DNA of 64,000 nt from Salmonella enterica subsp. houtenae serovar Houten (GCA_900478215.1 LS483478.1:496001-560000); one strand, 5' to 3'; positions 37,133-45,939 are shown, counted from the first letter of the stretch. Made by a program: numbers and translations. Notes: generated by a model from the letters alone, not told the origin.

Positions 37133-37576
37133 ATGGACACACTTACCGCTATTGGCCGTTGGCTGGCGAAACAACACGTGGTGACTTGGTGCGTACACCA
37201 TGAGGGAGAACTGTGGTGCGCCAACGCGTTTTATGTGTTCGATGCGCAAAACGTCGCGTTGTATCTGTTAACGGAGGATAAAACCCGCCATGCGCAAATG
37301 TCCGGCGCGTGCGCGCCAGTGGCGGGAACGGTCAATGGTCAGCCGAAAACGGTGGCGCGCATTCGCGGCGTGCAGTTTAAAGGGGAAATTCGCCGTCTGG
37401 AGGGGCAGGAGAGCGACGCCGCGCGTAAAGCTTACCTTCGCCGCTTCCCGGTCGCCAGGGTGCTGCCCGCGCCGGTATGGGAAATCCGGCTGGATGAAAT
37501 TAAATTCACCGACAACACGCTGGGGTTTGGTAAAAAGCTGCACTGGCTACGCGACTCACGCGCCCAGCAGGCGTAG
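37133..37576 (+). CDS. yhbP: YhbP, UPF0306 family, FMN-binding-like protein
   Basis: Protein of the UPF0306 family with the split-barrel fold of pyridoxamine-phosphate-oxidase-like proteins; function unknown. 147 residues, as E. coli (MDTLTAIGRWLAKQHVVTWC). Its last 21 bases overlap the end of the converging yhbO, so the two transcripts share antisense 3' ends. Confidence 0.92.
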   Translation: MDTLTAIGRWLAKQHVVTWCVHHEGELWCANAFYVFDAQNVALYLLTEDKTRHAQMSGACAPVAGTVNGQPKTVARIRGVQFKGEIRRLEGQESDAARKAYLRRFPVARVLPAPVWEIRLDEIKFTDNTLGFGKKLHWLRDSRAQQA

Positions 37577-38074
37577 CGCCTCGCGGTTAAATGCCGGCAG
37601 GTCATCAGGCGTGCGGCTGGTCACCAGCTGATCTTTATCGACGACGACTTCCTGATCGTAAAATTCCGCGCCCGCGTTCTTCACATCGATAATAATCGGT
37701 TTCACCGCCGTGAGTTTGCGGCCACGAATGACATCGGCGCTGATCAACAACTGCGGGCCGTGGCAAATGGCAAAAACCGGTTTACCGCTGTTAACGAAAT
37801 CGCGGGTAAAATCCACGAAACGGCTGTCTCCGCGCAGGTGGTCCGGCGAATGACCTCCCGGCAATAGCAAGGCGTCGAAATCGTCGGGACGAACGTCATC
37901 AATAGCCTTATCAATGGTGACGCTGGCCTCGCCTTTTTTCCCTTTCACCGTTTTACCCGCCTCTTTTTCGATAGTGATGACCTCATGTCCGGCCTGACGG
38001 AATTCTGCTGCCGGCGAGGTAAATTCTGAATCTTCAAATTCATCGGTAATCAAAACGGCAATTTTCTTACTCAT
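37556..38074 (-). CDS. yhbO: YhbO, DJ-1/PfpI-family protein deglycase
   Basis: Stress-protective member of the DJ-1/PfpI superfamily, reported to repair glyoxal- and methylglyoxal-glycated proteins. 172 residues, E. coli length, MSKKIAVLITDEFEDSEFTS. The nucleophile elbow AICHGPQ puts the catalytic Cys at 104 with His105. The start at 38074 was preferred over an upstream ATG at 38119. It is divergent from yraR. Confidence 0.95.
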   Translation of the reverse strand: MSKKIAVLITDEFEDSEFTSPAAEFRQAGHEVITIEKEAGKTVKGKKGEASVTIDKAIDDVRPDDFDALLLPGGHSPDHLRGDSRFVDFTRDFVNSGKPVFAICHGPQLLISADVIRGRKLTAVKPIIIDVKNAGAEFYDQEVVVDKDQLVTSRTPDDLPAFNREALRLLGA

Positions 38075-38204
38075 GCGTTTCCTCCGCAGTGGTGGCTTCG
38101 GGTAAGGCAAATTCCCCACAATGATGGATACTTACCTCGTAGACTATTAAGCCTGGTCGATAAGACTGAGAGTGCAAGGTGGACAAATCTGTAAAGGAGC
38201 GAGG

Positions 38205-38840
38205 ATGAGTCAGGTACTGATTACCGGCGCGACCGGACTGGTCGGCGGACATCTGCTGAGAATGTTAATCAACACGCCGCAGGTGAGCGCTATCGCCGCG
38301 CCGACGCGTCGTCCGCTGACGGATATTGTCGGCGTTTATAACCCTCACGATCCGCAGCTTACCGATGCGTTAGCTCAGGTGACCGACCCGGTGGATATTG
38401 TTTTTTGCTGCCTGGGCACGACCCGGCGTGAAGCGGGAAGTAAAGCGGCGTTTATTCATGCGGATTATACGCTGGTGGTTGATACCGCGCTGACCGGGCG
38501 TCGGCTGGGCGCGCAGCACATGTTGGTGGTCAGCTCAATGGGAGCAAACGCGCACTCTCCGTTTTTCTATAATCGGGTGAAAGGAGAAATGGAGGAGGCG
38601 TTAATCGCGCAAAAATGGCCTCGTTTGACGATTGCCCGGCCTTCTATGCTGCTCGGCGACAGAACAACGCGGCGGGTGAATGAAACGCTCTTCGCTCCGC
38701 TATTCCGGCTGCTGCCCGGAAACTGGAAATCGATCGATGCGCGGGATGTGGCGCGGGCCATGCTGGCGGAAGCGCTGGCGCCAGCACAAGAAGGCGTGAC
38801 AATTCTGACCTCATCGCAACTGCGGGAAAAAGCGGGGTAG
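38205..38840 (+). CDS. yraR: YraR, NAD(P)-binding Rossmann-fold protein
   Basis: Atypical short-chain dehydrogenase-like protein of the NAD-dependent epimerase family; substrate unknown. 211 residues. Dinucleotide-binding motif ITGATGLVGGHLL (residues 6-18), then FCCLGTTRREAGS and SSMGANAHSPFFYNRVKGEME, which carries the Y-x3-K catalytic pair. AAAGGAG precedes the ATG at 38205. An in-frame ATG at 38172 lies before that site. Confidence 0.93.
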   Translation: MSQVLITGATGLVGGHLLRMLINTPQVSAIAAPTRRPLTDIVGVYNPHDPQLTDALAQVTDPVDIVFCCLGTTRREAGSKAAFIHADYTLVVDTALTGRRLGAQHMLVVSSMGANAHSPFFYNRVKGEMEEALIAQKWPRLTIARPSMLLGDRTTRRVNETLFAPLFRLLPGNWKSIDARDVARAMLAEALAPAQEGVTILTSSQLREKAG

Positions 38841-38841
38841 C

Positions 38842-38899
38842 GCCGCCGGATGATTTGCCGGATGGCGACGCGGTTTATACATGCTTATCGCCACCCGGC
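38842..38899. repeat. REP element between yraR and dolP
   Basis: GCCGCCGGATGATTTGCCGGATGGCGACGC...ATCGCCACCCGGC, REP-type hairpin between two converging genes. Confidence 0.75.
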
Positions 38900-38906
38900 A
38901 CACCGG

Positions 38907-39482
38907 TTACTTGATATACGTAAAGGCGGTGGTCACGCGTTTCACGCCGCTCACCCGACTGGCGATATCCGCTGCCGCTTTACCTTCACGTTCTGTCACC
39001 AGGCCCAGCAGGAACACTTCGCCATTTTCGGTGGTGACTTTCACGTTTGACGATTTTACCTGATCGCTGGTCAGTAGCTGTGAGCGAACTTTCGTGGTGA
39101 TCCAGGTATCGTTAGAGGCGGCTCCCAGGCCGATAGGCTGACCCTGGCGAATCTCGTTATAGACCTCGGAGGTGCCTTCCACGCCCATCGCTATCTGTTT
39201 AGCGCGTGCGGAGAGTTCGCTGTTTGGCGACTGGCCCACTAATAAAACTTTGCCCTGATAAGCCGTGACATTGATGCGCGTCTCTTTTTTGATTTGCTCA
39301 TCTTTCGACAGCGCGCTGCTGACGCGCAGTTCCAGCGTTCCGTCATCCACCTGGGTGCCCACGCTACGCGGGTCGGTTGCGGCTTTGGTGCCGACGGCTG
39401 CCGTACCCACTACCGCGGCGGCGACGCAACCTTGCAATAGCAACGCAGAAATAAGGACTGCGAGCGGCGATAATGCCTTCAT
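38907..39482 (-). CDS. dolP: DolP (YraP), outer-membrane BON-domain lipoprotein
   Basis: Division- and outer-membrane-localised lipoprotein that supports outer-membrane integrity and BAM function. 191 residues. Signal peptide with lipobox LLQGC, acylated at C19. Two BON domains (about residues 46-115 and 120-190). Its E. coli homologue is controlled by sigma-E. diaA lies 9 bases upstream in the same direction. Confidence 0.96.
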   Translation of the reverse strand: MKALSPLAVLISALLLQGCVAAAVVGTAAVGTKAATDPRSVGTQVDDGTLELRVSSALSKDEQIKKETRINVTAYQGKVLLVGQSPNSELSARAKQIAMGVEGTSEVYNEIRQGQPIGLGAASNDTWITTKVRSQLLTSDQVKSSNVKVTTENGEVFLLGLVTEREGKAAADIASRVSGVKRVTTAFTYIK

Positions 39483-39491
39483 GTGTACTCC

Positions 39492-40082
39492 TTAATCATC
39501 CTGGTGAGGAAAAAGCGTGTTATCGATCAAATCGCACAGGCAGTTTACCGTCAGCATATGCATTTCCTGAATGCGTGCGCTATGGTGTGAAGGGATACGA
39601 ATTTCAACATCCTGCGGCCCTAATAGTCCGGCCAGCTCGCCCCCGTCATACCCGGTTAGCGCCACAATGGTCATGTCACGCGTAACGGCTGCTTCAACGG
39701 CTTTTACGATATCGCGACTATTACCACGCGTAGAGATCGCCAATAAAACATCGCCTGCATGTCCCAGCGCCCGGACTTGTTTTGCATAAACTTCATCGTG
39801 CAGGCGATCGTTAGCGATCGCTGTTAAGACCACATTATCGGTATTTAGTGCAATGGCGGGTAAACTGGGTCGCTCCGTTTCAAAGCGGTTAATCATGCTG
39901 GCAGCAAAATGCTGGGCGTTGGCCGCGGACGTCCCGTTTCCACAACAGAGGATTTTGTTGCCGTTAAGCAGGGAATGAACCAGCGTCATGGCGGCGCGGG
40001 AAATGGCATCCGGAAGCGCTTCCGCCGCAGCAATTTGAGTTTGAATGCTTTCTGTAAAGCAGACTTTGATTCTTTCGAGCAC
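39492..40082 (-). CDS. diaA: DiaA, DnaA initiator-associating protein
   Basis: SIS-domain homotetramer that binds DnaA and promotes its ordered assembly at oriC, timing replication initiation. With GTG at 40082 the product is 196 residues, the E. coli length, starting (M)LERIKVCFTES. The SIS core is GNGTSAANAQHFAASMINRF and STRGNSRDIVKA. An alternative ATG 21 bases upstream (40103) adds residues absent in E. coli. It follows yraN by 21 bases. Confidence 0.95.
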   Translation of the reverse strand: MLERIKVCFTESIQTQIAAAEALPDAISRAAMTLVHSLLNGNKILCCGNGTSAANAQHFAASMINRFETERPSLPAIALNTDNVVLTAIANDRLHDEVYAKQVRALGHAGDVLLAISTRGNSRDIVKAVEAAVTRDMTIVALTGYDGGELAGLLGPQDVEIRIPSHHSARIQEMHMLTVNCLCDLIDNTLFPHQDD

Positions 40083-40103
40083 GCTAATCCTTAAAATCTT
40101 CAA

Positions 40104-40499
40104 TTATGAGTGGTCGTTAAACGCATCCCGAAACCACTCAATCTCATTTCCGGTGAAGGCTAACACATCGAACCGACAATCCACAGTATCAAAACTCCCA
40201 TTCTGGCGGGCGAGCCACAAGCGGGCAGTATGTAATAATTTGTGTTGTTTGCTGCGGGTCACACTGGCCGCCGCGCCGCCATAAAGCCCGGAGCGCCGAT
40301 AGCGGACTTCAACAAAAACCGTGGTTTTTCCGTCGCGCATGATCAGATCGATTTCGCCGCCGCGCTCGCGCACGTTGGCGGCGACAAACCGCAGTCCTTC
40401 GCTTTCCAGCCAGCGACGCGCGGCAGCTTCCCACACATCACCGGCCTGTTTACGCGTTAGCTGGCGGGAACAATCTCCCCTTGCTGGTATTTGAGCCAT
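40104..40499 (-). CDS. yraN: YraN, UPF0102 endonuclease-like protein
   Basis: Predicted nuclease of the UPF0102 family with a restriction-endonuclease-like fold; role unknown. 131 residues. The core signature is GEIDLIMRDGKTTVFVEVRYR (about residues 48-68), holding the E-D-ExK active site. Its 5' end overlaps lpoA by 43 bases, so translation of the two is tightly linked. Confidence 0.94.
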   Translation of the reverse strand: MAQIPARGDCSRQLTRKQAGDVWEAAARRWLESEGLRFVAANVRERGGEIDLIMRDGKTTVFVEVRYRRSGLYGGAAASVTRSKQHKLLHTARLWLARQNGSFDTVDCRFDVLAFTGNEIEWFRDAFNDHS

Positions 40500-42508
40500 G
40501 ATAACTTCCTGTTAATCACACAATCCGGGCTGGCGGTTAATGCGCCGGTATTGCCATTGATCTCAAATCCCGGCACCTGACGCATCTGCGAAAAGTGGTT
40601 CGCCAGCGTCCAGGCATCCACGCCCATGGCGTACATCCGCGCCAGAGAATAGTCATTATGTACAGCGCTCAGCGCCTGCTGCATCAACGGCATATTGCCG
40701 CCTGCCAGCATGGGAATTTCGCTGTATTGCAAGCCTTCCATCTCCAGACGGAAGTCGGGGCCGGAAGTGCCTTGCGCGCTGCGGGAGCTGGCATATAGCG
40801 TCGCGCCGCTCTGGGTGCCGTTACGCATGGCGATCATCGGTTTGATAAAGCCAATCTCTTCCGGCGTAGCCAGAATATAGACCGCGTCTACGCGTCCGCC
40901 GCCGGTGATTTGCGCGTCGGTCGGCGGCGCAGGGATAGTCAGACCGCCAATGGTGACGCCCGGCTGCGCAGGTACGCTGGCGGCGACCGGGCTGCCCGTC
41001 AACGCGATACCCGCGCCGCCGTTCACGCCCATTTTCAGCTCGGCTACGGAGCCGAATTTTTGCTGTAACACGATGCCGCCGCCCAGTTTTTGCCACTCCT
41101 GGGTGAAGGCGTTCGCCACGCGATCGCCAAGCGAACTGCGTGGAAGCAACAGCAGCGGCGCCTGCTTGCCCTGGTCATAAATATGATGCGCCGCATCACG
41201 GGCTTCATCTTCCGGAGAGAGCGCGAAATAGCAGATATTAGGGAAGCTACGTACCGTTTCCGGCTGGTTGAGCGCCAGCACGTTGAGCGGCGTGTCGCTT
41301 TTCATCAGCGCTTCCACATTGTTTTTCAACAGAGGCCCGACCACGATACTGGCGCCGTCTTGCTGAACCTGGGCAAGCACCTGATCCAACGGCTGGGAAG
41401 AGGTATCGTAGATTTTTAATTCAGCGGAAGGATCTGCCGGCGCGCTTGCCGTAACAGGCTGCGCAGGAGGCGTTTGTGGCGCGCTGACCGGCGTAGCGGA
41501 GTGGGATTGATCGTTATCAGTCAGATCGCTCACCGAGGCCTGCGACGGACTGGCGACGCCGTCGGTAATTTGTGGTTGTGTCTCCTCCACGCCAGGTTCG
41601 ACCGGCGCGTCAGGCGCGGCGACCGGCTGCATCTCCACCGCCTGGGTACCGAGGTTTTTCGCGGCTTCGAAACCTTGCTGGATGGTACGGCCAAACACGG
41701 CAGCCTGACCGTTCAGCGGCAGCAGCAGAGCGATTTTGCTGGTGGAAGCGGGTTTAAAACGTTGTACATTGACGAGCTGCGTCGGCAGCATTTTCGCCCC
41801 CGGATTTTGCGGGTAGCGTTTTTGCCAGTCGGCGATCCCGGCTTTCAGCATGTCTGGATCGTTGCGGTTGTCAAACCAGACGCGCTGCAGATCCAGCCAG
41901 CCCTGAAGCACATTTTCATCGGCGTTGATAACCAGCGTTCTGGCCTGATCCTGCGTCATGGCGGAGAGCGCTTGCCAGGTGGCGTCGATATTTTTTTGTT
42001 TATCTTTCGCCGCCATTAGCGGTTCCTGGGCGATTAACGCCCGCAACAGGGTAAGCGACGGGCGTCCCTGGCTGGCATCGATCTGCGCCTGCCAGTAACG
42101 CGCTTGCTGATTTGGCGTAAAGTCGGCGGGTTTTAGCTTATCCAGCAAGGCCTGCGCGCCTGCCGCATCTTTCTGCGCCAGTTTGATCTCGACGGCCAGC
42201 AGCGACTGCTCGCGGCGTTGCGTATCGTTCAGATTTTGCGGGAGTTGGTTGAACAGGTCGACGGCCTGCTGGCTTTTACCTTCTTTCAGCAGTGCATGAA
42301 TGGCGAGTAATTGCCAGTTGGTCTTGCTATCATCTGTGCTTTGCTGCATCTGATGCAGGTAAAAGGCGGAGTCAGCTTGCGCTGAACCCTGCATATAGGC
42401 TGCGCTTTGATCTGGCGCCTGGGTGCCGCACCCGGCGAAAAGTAGCGCAGCCAGGAGGACAGGCAGCGCGCGTGCGGCGTTCAAACGAGAAAATGTTGAG
42501 GGTACCAT
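40457..42508 (-). CDS. lpoA: LpoA, outer-membrane lipoprotein activator of PBP1A
   Basis: Outer-membrane lipoprotein that reaches through the periplasm to stimulate PBP1A. 683 residues (E. coli 678). Lipobox FAGC, acylated at C27. N-terminal TPR-like domain (about 30-255). Two lobes of periplasmic-binding-protein fold follow (about 256-683), with a low-complexity Pro/Ala/Gln/Asp linker between about 295 and 350 that differs most from E. coli. It is divergent from rsmI. Confidence 0.96.
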   Translation of the reverse strand: MVPSTFSRLNAARALPVLLAALLFAGCGTQAPDQSAAYMQGSAQADSAFYLHQMQQSTDDSKTNWQLLAIHALLKEGKSQQAVDLFNQLPQNLNDTQRREQSLLAVEIKLAQKDAAGAQALLDKLKPADFTPNQQARYWQAQIDASQGRPSLTLLRALIAQEPLMAAKDKQKNIDATWQALSAMTQDQARTLVINADENVLQGWLDLQRVWFDNRNDPDMLKAGIADWQKRYPQNPGAKMLPTQLVNVQRFKPASTSKIALLLPLNGQAAVFGRTIQQGFEAAKNLGTQAVEMQPVAAPDAPVEPGVEETQPQITDGVASPSQASVSDLTDNDQSHSATPVSAPQTPPAQPVTASAPADPSAELKIYDTSSQPLDQVLAQVQQDGASIVVGPLLKNNVEALMKSDTPLNVLALNQPETVRSFPNICYFALSPEDEARDAAHHIYDQGKQAPLLLLPRSSLGDRVANAFTQEWQKLGGGIVLQQKFGSVAELKMGVNGGAGIALTGSPVAASVPAQPGVTIGGLTIPAPPTDAQITGGGRVDAVYILATPEEIGFIKPMIAMRNGTQSGATLYASSRSAQGTSGPDFRLEMEGLQYSEIPMLAGGNMPLMQQALSAVHNDYSLARMYAMGVDAWTLANHFSQMRQVPGFEINGNTGALTASPDCVINRKLSWLKYQQGEIVPAS

Positions 42509-42571
42509 ACTGTATCCAGTGATATTTTTTTACGCAATGTTCAATATTAAATCGGCAATACGGACGACACA

Positions 42572-43435
42572 ATGAAACAAAATGAATCGGCGGATAATTC
42601 TCAGGGCCAACTCTTTATTGTACCTACTCCTATCGGGAATTTGGCTGATATTACCCAACGCGCGCTGGAAATTTTACAAGCCGTTGATTTAATTGCCGCT
42701 GAAGACACTCGTCATACTGGTTTATTACTGCAACATTTCGCGATTAACGCCCGGCTGTTCGCGTTGCATGACCATAACGAACAACAAAAAGCGGAAACGC
42801 TGGTCGCGAAGCTGAAAGAGGGGCTGAACATTGCGCTGGTTTCCGACGCCGGTACGCCGCTAATTAACGATCCGGGCTACCATCTGGTGCGTACCTGTCG
42901 CGAAGCGGGCATCCGTGTGGTGCCGCTACCGGGGCCATGTGCGGCGATTGCCGCCTTGAGCGCCGCTGGTCTGCCATCCGACCGTTTCTGCTATGAAGGC
43001 TTTTTACCGGCGAAATCCAAAGGTCGCCGCGATGCGCTGAAGGCGGTTGAAGCGGAGCCGCGAACGCTGATTTTTTATGAGTCCACCCATCGTCTGCTGG
43101 ATAGCCTGGAAGATATGGTGGCCGTGTGGGGCGAATCCCGCTACGTGGTGCTGGCGCGTGAGCTGACCAAAACCTGGGAGACGATTCACGGCGCGCCGGT
43201 CGGCGAGCTGCTGGCGTGGGTGAAAGAGGATGAAAACCGCCGTAAAGGCGAGATGGTGTTGATTGTCGAAGGGTATAAAGCGCAAGAAGACGACCTGCCC
43301 GCCGACGCGCTGCGCACGCTGGCGCTGCTACAGGCCGAATTGCCGCTGAAAAAAGCGGCGGCGCTGGCGGCGGAAATTCATGGCGTGAAGAAGAATGCGC
43401 TATATAAATATGCGCTGGCGCAGCAGGAAGAGTAA
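42572..43435 (+). CDS. rsmI: RsmI, 16S rRNA C1402 2'-O-methyltransferase
   Basis: Methylates the ribose of C1402 in the decoding centre of 16S rRNA using SAM. 287 residues (E. coli 286). Tetrapyrrole-methylase fold with LFIVPTPIGNLADIT (residues 14-28), SDAGTPLINDPG, and PLPGPCAA. It is the last gene of the core block; the aga region follows. Confidence 0.96.
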   Translation: MKQNESADNSQGQLFIVPTPIGNLADITQRALEILQAVDLIAAEDTRHTGLLLQHFAINARLFALHDHNEQQKAETLVAKLKEGLNIALVSDAGTPLINDPGYHLVRTCREAGIRVVPLPGPCAAIAALSAAGLPSDRFCYEGFLPAKSKGRRDALKAVEAEPRTLIFYESTHRLLDSLEDMVAVWGESRYVVLARELTKTWETIHGAPVGELLAWVKEDENRRKGEMVLIVEGYKAQEDDLPADALRTLALLQAELPLKKAAALAAEIHGVKKNALYKYALAQQEE

Positions 43436-43767
43436 ATATAAGTTACTTTCACAGTGATCTATATCCGGCAGGTAACTGGGTTATCTGCTGAGGTTATTAG
43501 CTTGTTTTTGCATCCGTTCTGTCTCTTTTTCCGGCCCCTGTCTTCATGCGCTGAAAGTGATTTGGCAAAAGCGTTCATTGTCCTGAACAGTGTGGCTTTC
43601 GTCTTCAATAATCACCCCGCAGGTGTGGGCAATGCTTTGAAATAATGGCCATTCTTATGGTTTAAAAACTTTTCTTAGGATATGCGGAAAACTTCATTAT
43701 TTACAATAAGATACTATAAAGATCATGAGGGGATTCATCATGATCTTTATAAATTGAGAAAAATATA
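43436..43767. other. Gap between rsmI and kbaY; possible coding remnant
   Basis: No full gene. On the minus strand, 43544-43654 reads as 36 codons ending in a stop (WPLFQSIAHTCGVIIEDES...). It looks protein-like but I cannot match it to a family. A plus-strand frame of 63 codons (43454-43645) covers the same bases in another register and looks like its shadow. In E. coli this place holds agaBCDI and yraHIJK, so a deletion scar is likely. Confidence 0.4.
43715..43751 (-). terminator. Perfect 14-bp inverted repeat after kbaY
   Basis: TATAAAGATCATGA (43715-43728) pairs exactly with TCATGATCTTTATA (43738-43751) across a 9-base loop, 17 bases beyond the kbaY stop. The stem is AT-rich and lacks a long U-run, so it may act as a weak terminator or mRNA stabiliser. 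Confidence 0.5.
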
Positions 43768-44640
43768 TTAATACTGTAAAGCAGGCAGTAGTTTTTCGTA
43801 TGAATTGCAAATAGTTATTTTGCTTCTTACCACCTCTTTCATGGCATCCATACCAACGCGCATGTAATAACGGGGATCATTGCCTTCCGGATTTTCAGTA
43901 AACCATTTTTTAACTGCGGTAGCGAAAGCAATTTTTAGTTCAGTCGCGACATTGACTTTGCATACGCCTAATTCAATGGTTCGGCGTACATATTCGTCAG
44001 GTACATCGCTTGCGCCGTGTAGCACCAGTGGTATATCAACCACCTCACGAATTTCCGCCAGTCGCTGGAAATCGATTTGGGGTTTTTTAGTGTAGAGACC
44101 GTGCGCAGTACCGATAGCAACAGCAAGGCTGTCCACACCCGTCAGTTCGACAAAGCGCCTGGCTTCCTGCGGATCGGTCAGAAAAGCATTTTCCGCATCA
44201 ACGCTCATGTCATCTTCGACTCCGCCCAGGCGTCCCAGCTCTGCTTCCACGCTGCAATCACGCGAGTGGCAAAAGTCTACGACCGATTTCACCAGCTTTA
44301 CGTTCTCTTCAAATGGGAAGTGGCTACCGTCGATCATGGCGCTACGCACGCCAGCATTCACCTTATGGCGAATATCGTCCAGCGATTCGTGGTGATCGAG
44401 GTGTAGCGCCAGCGGTATACCAAAACTGCCAGAGTACGCGTTGCATAGCGCATAGATTTCTTCCAGCGCAATATGTTTAAAAGTACCCGGTGTCCCGGCG
44501 AGGATCACTGGGGATTTCATTTCGCTACACACTTCAAGGATCGCCTGGATCGTCTCGGCATTATGAATGTTGAAAGCAGGTACGGCATAACCTTTTGCCT
44601 GCGCATCCCGCAGGAGATATTTCGTAGAAATAATGCTCAT
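43768..44640 (-). CDS. kbaY: KbaY, tagatose-1,6-bisphosphate aldolase (catalytic)
   Basis: Class II zinc aldolase splitting tagatose-1,6-bisphosphate to dihydroxyacetone phosphate and glyceraldehyde-3-phosphate; needs KbaZ for full activity. 290 residues versus 286 in E. coli KbaY. Zinc ligands are seen in LHLDHHES (about 78-85), GTAHGLY and LHGASD. Identity with E. coli is very high up to VGMDAMKEVVRSK. The last dozen residues (ITICNSYEKLLPALQY) do not resemble the E. coli end. The 12-base gap to agaS shows co-transcription. Confidence 0.93.
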   Translation of the reverse strand: MSIISTKYLLRDAQAKGYAVPAFNIHNAETIQAILEVCSEMKSPVILAGTPGTFKHIALEEIYALCNAYSGSFGIPLALHLDHHESLDDIRHKVNAGVRSAMIDGSHFPFEENVKLVKSVVDFCHSRDCSVEAELGRLGGVEDDMSVDAENAFLTDPQEARRFVELTGVDSLAVAIGTAHGLYTKKPQIDFQRLAEIREVVDIPLVLHGASDVPDEYVRRTIELGVCKVNVATELKIAFATAVKKWFTENPEGNDPRYYMRVGMDAMKEVVRSKITICNSYEKLLPALQY

Positions 44641-44652
44641 GTTCGGAACCTC

Positions 44653-45807
44653 TTAATCCTGCCAGGGATGAATAACGACGCCCTGGACCACACGGTTGAC
44701 TGTGCCGCTGGCGGAAGGGGTATCTGGAGTATTACCAACACTAATTGATTGTGTGAGCGCGAATACCTGGGCATATATCAGGAAGCAAAAAGCCAGCTCC
44801 ATATCGATGAAGTGTCGCGCTGGCGGCAGGAGGATGTGCGGGCCTGCTTCGATAACGGCATCACTCTCAGCGGCAATGGCTATGACGCGCATGGCTTGCC
44901 GATCGCGACGCAGTTCAGCCAGCAGATCGAGATCATATTGGCGCGTATAAGGGTGGCTGGAGATAAACACCACGATCAACGTTTTGTTATCGACCAGTGA
45001 TTTTGGGCCGTGACGGAAACCGGTTGGCGAGTCATAGAATGCTGCCAGTTTACCCGCTGTCAGCTCCAGCACTTTCAGTGATGACTCACGTGCGGCGCCC
45101 AGCAGTCCGCCGCTACCGAGGTAAACGATTCGTTGCCAGGGCTCATTACCAAACACGCCATGGTTGAAATCACCGAGTGAGTTCAGAATTTCCTGGCAAC
45201 GATCGGCCACATCACGGAATGTCCGACTATTAATGGTTTGCGGAGCGAAGACGGCCAGGCAACTGGCCATCATGGTGGTGATACTGCTGGTCATCGCGAA
45301 GCCACGATCGTGTGTTTCTGCTGGCATTAACAAAGCAAAAGCATTGTCGTTTTCAACTGCGTTTTGATACAGATTGCCAGCTTCGTTACAGGTGATCGAA
45401 AGGTGGTAACACTCTGGAACGAAATGATTTGCCAGTTCAACGGCGGCGACACTCTCCGGACTGTTACCGGAACGGGCGAAGGAGACCAACAGTAATGGGT
45501 GCGCCGGATTCAGATAGTCCATCGGATTGGTGACCAGATCGGTAGTCGGTATGGCGCAGATATTTTTTCCGGTCTGGCTGGCAAGCCAGGGAGCGATGAT
45601 GTCGCCAATAAATGCTGAAGTACCCGCCCCGGTCAGGACGATCCTGAGGTTGTCTTTATGCAACAATGGGGTGAGAAAACTGTCGATCGCGGAGCGAATA
45701 TTGTCGATATGATTCAGCGAGCGGAGCCAACTGGCTGGCTGCTGACGGATCTCTTTTTCTGTCCAGGTTCCGGTTGTTGCGGCTGCTGAGGTATAGGTTT
45801 CTGACAT
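44653..45807 (-). CDS. agaS: AgaS, galactosamine-6-phosphate deaminase/isomerase
   Basis: SIS-domain enzyme that turns galactosamine-6-phosphate into tagatose-6-phosphate and ammonia. 384 residues as E. coli AgaS, starting MSETYTSAAATTGTWTEKEI. Two SIS domains (about 50-205 and 215-370), with LTGAGTSAFIGD and SFARSGNSPESVAA. ATG 45807 follows AAGGAC. An in-frame upstream ATG (45852) is 15 codons longer without homology. It has its own promoter region with AgaR operators. Confidence 0.94.
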   Translation of the reverse strand: MSETYTSAAATTGTWTEKEIRQQPASWLRSLNHIDNIRSAIDSFLTPLLHKDNLRIVLTGAGTSAFIGDIIAPWLASQTGKNICAIPTTDLVTNPMDYLNPAHPLLLVSFARSGNSPESVAAVELANHFVPECYHLSITCNEAGNLYQNAVENDNAFALLMPAETHDRGFAMTSSITTMMASCLAVFAPQTINSRTFRDVADRCQEILNSLGDFNHGVFGNEPWQRIVYLGSGGLLGAARESSLKVLELTAGKLAAFYDSPTGFRHGPKSLVDNKTLIVVFISSHPYTRQYDLDLLAELRRDRQAMRVIAIAAESDAVIEAGPHILLPPARHFIDMELAFCFLIYAQVFALTQSISVGNTPDTPSASGTVNRVVQGVVIHPWQD

Positions 45808-45864
45808 AACGTAAGTCCTTAGTCTTGTGAATTCCACATCAGACGTTAGCAATGTGTTGCTATC

Positions 45865-45882
45865 TTTCGTTTCATTTCACTT
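45865..45882. promoter_or_regulatory. AgaR operator 1 upstream of agaS
   Basis: TTTCGTTTCATTTCACTT fits the AgaR core consensus as I recall it (TTTCRTTTYRTTTYNYTT) at every position, 58 bases before the agaS start. Confidence 0.75.
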
Positions 45883-45939
45883 ATTCACATAATCATTTGT
45901 TGTAATTTATAGGAAAGGAATCGAAAGTTCAATAATGGT

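Noticed and set aside
43454..43645. 63-codon plus-strand frame after rsmI
   Set aside because: No ribosome site or homology; overlaps the more protein-like minus-strand stretch.
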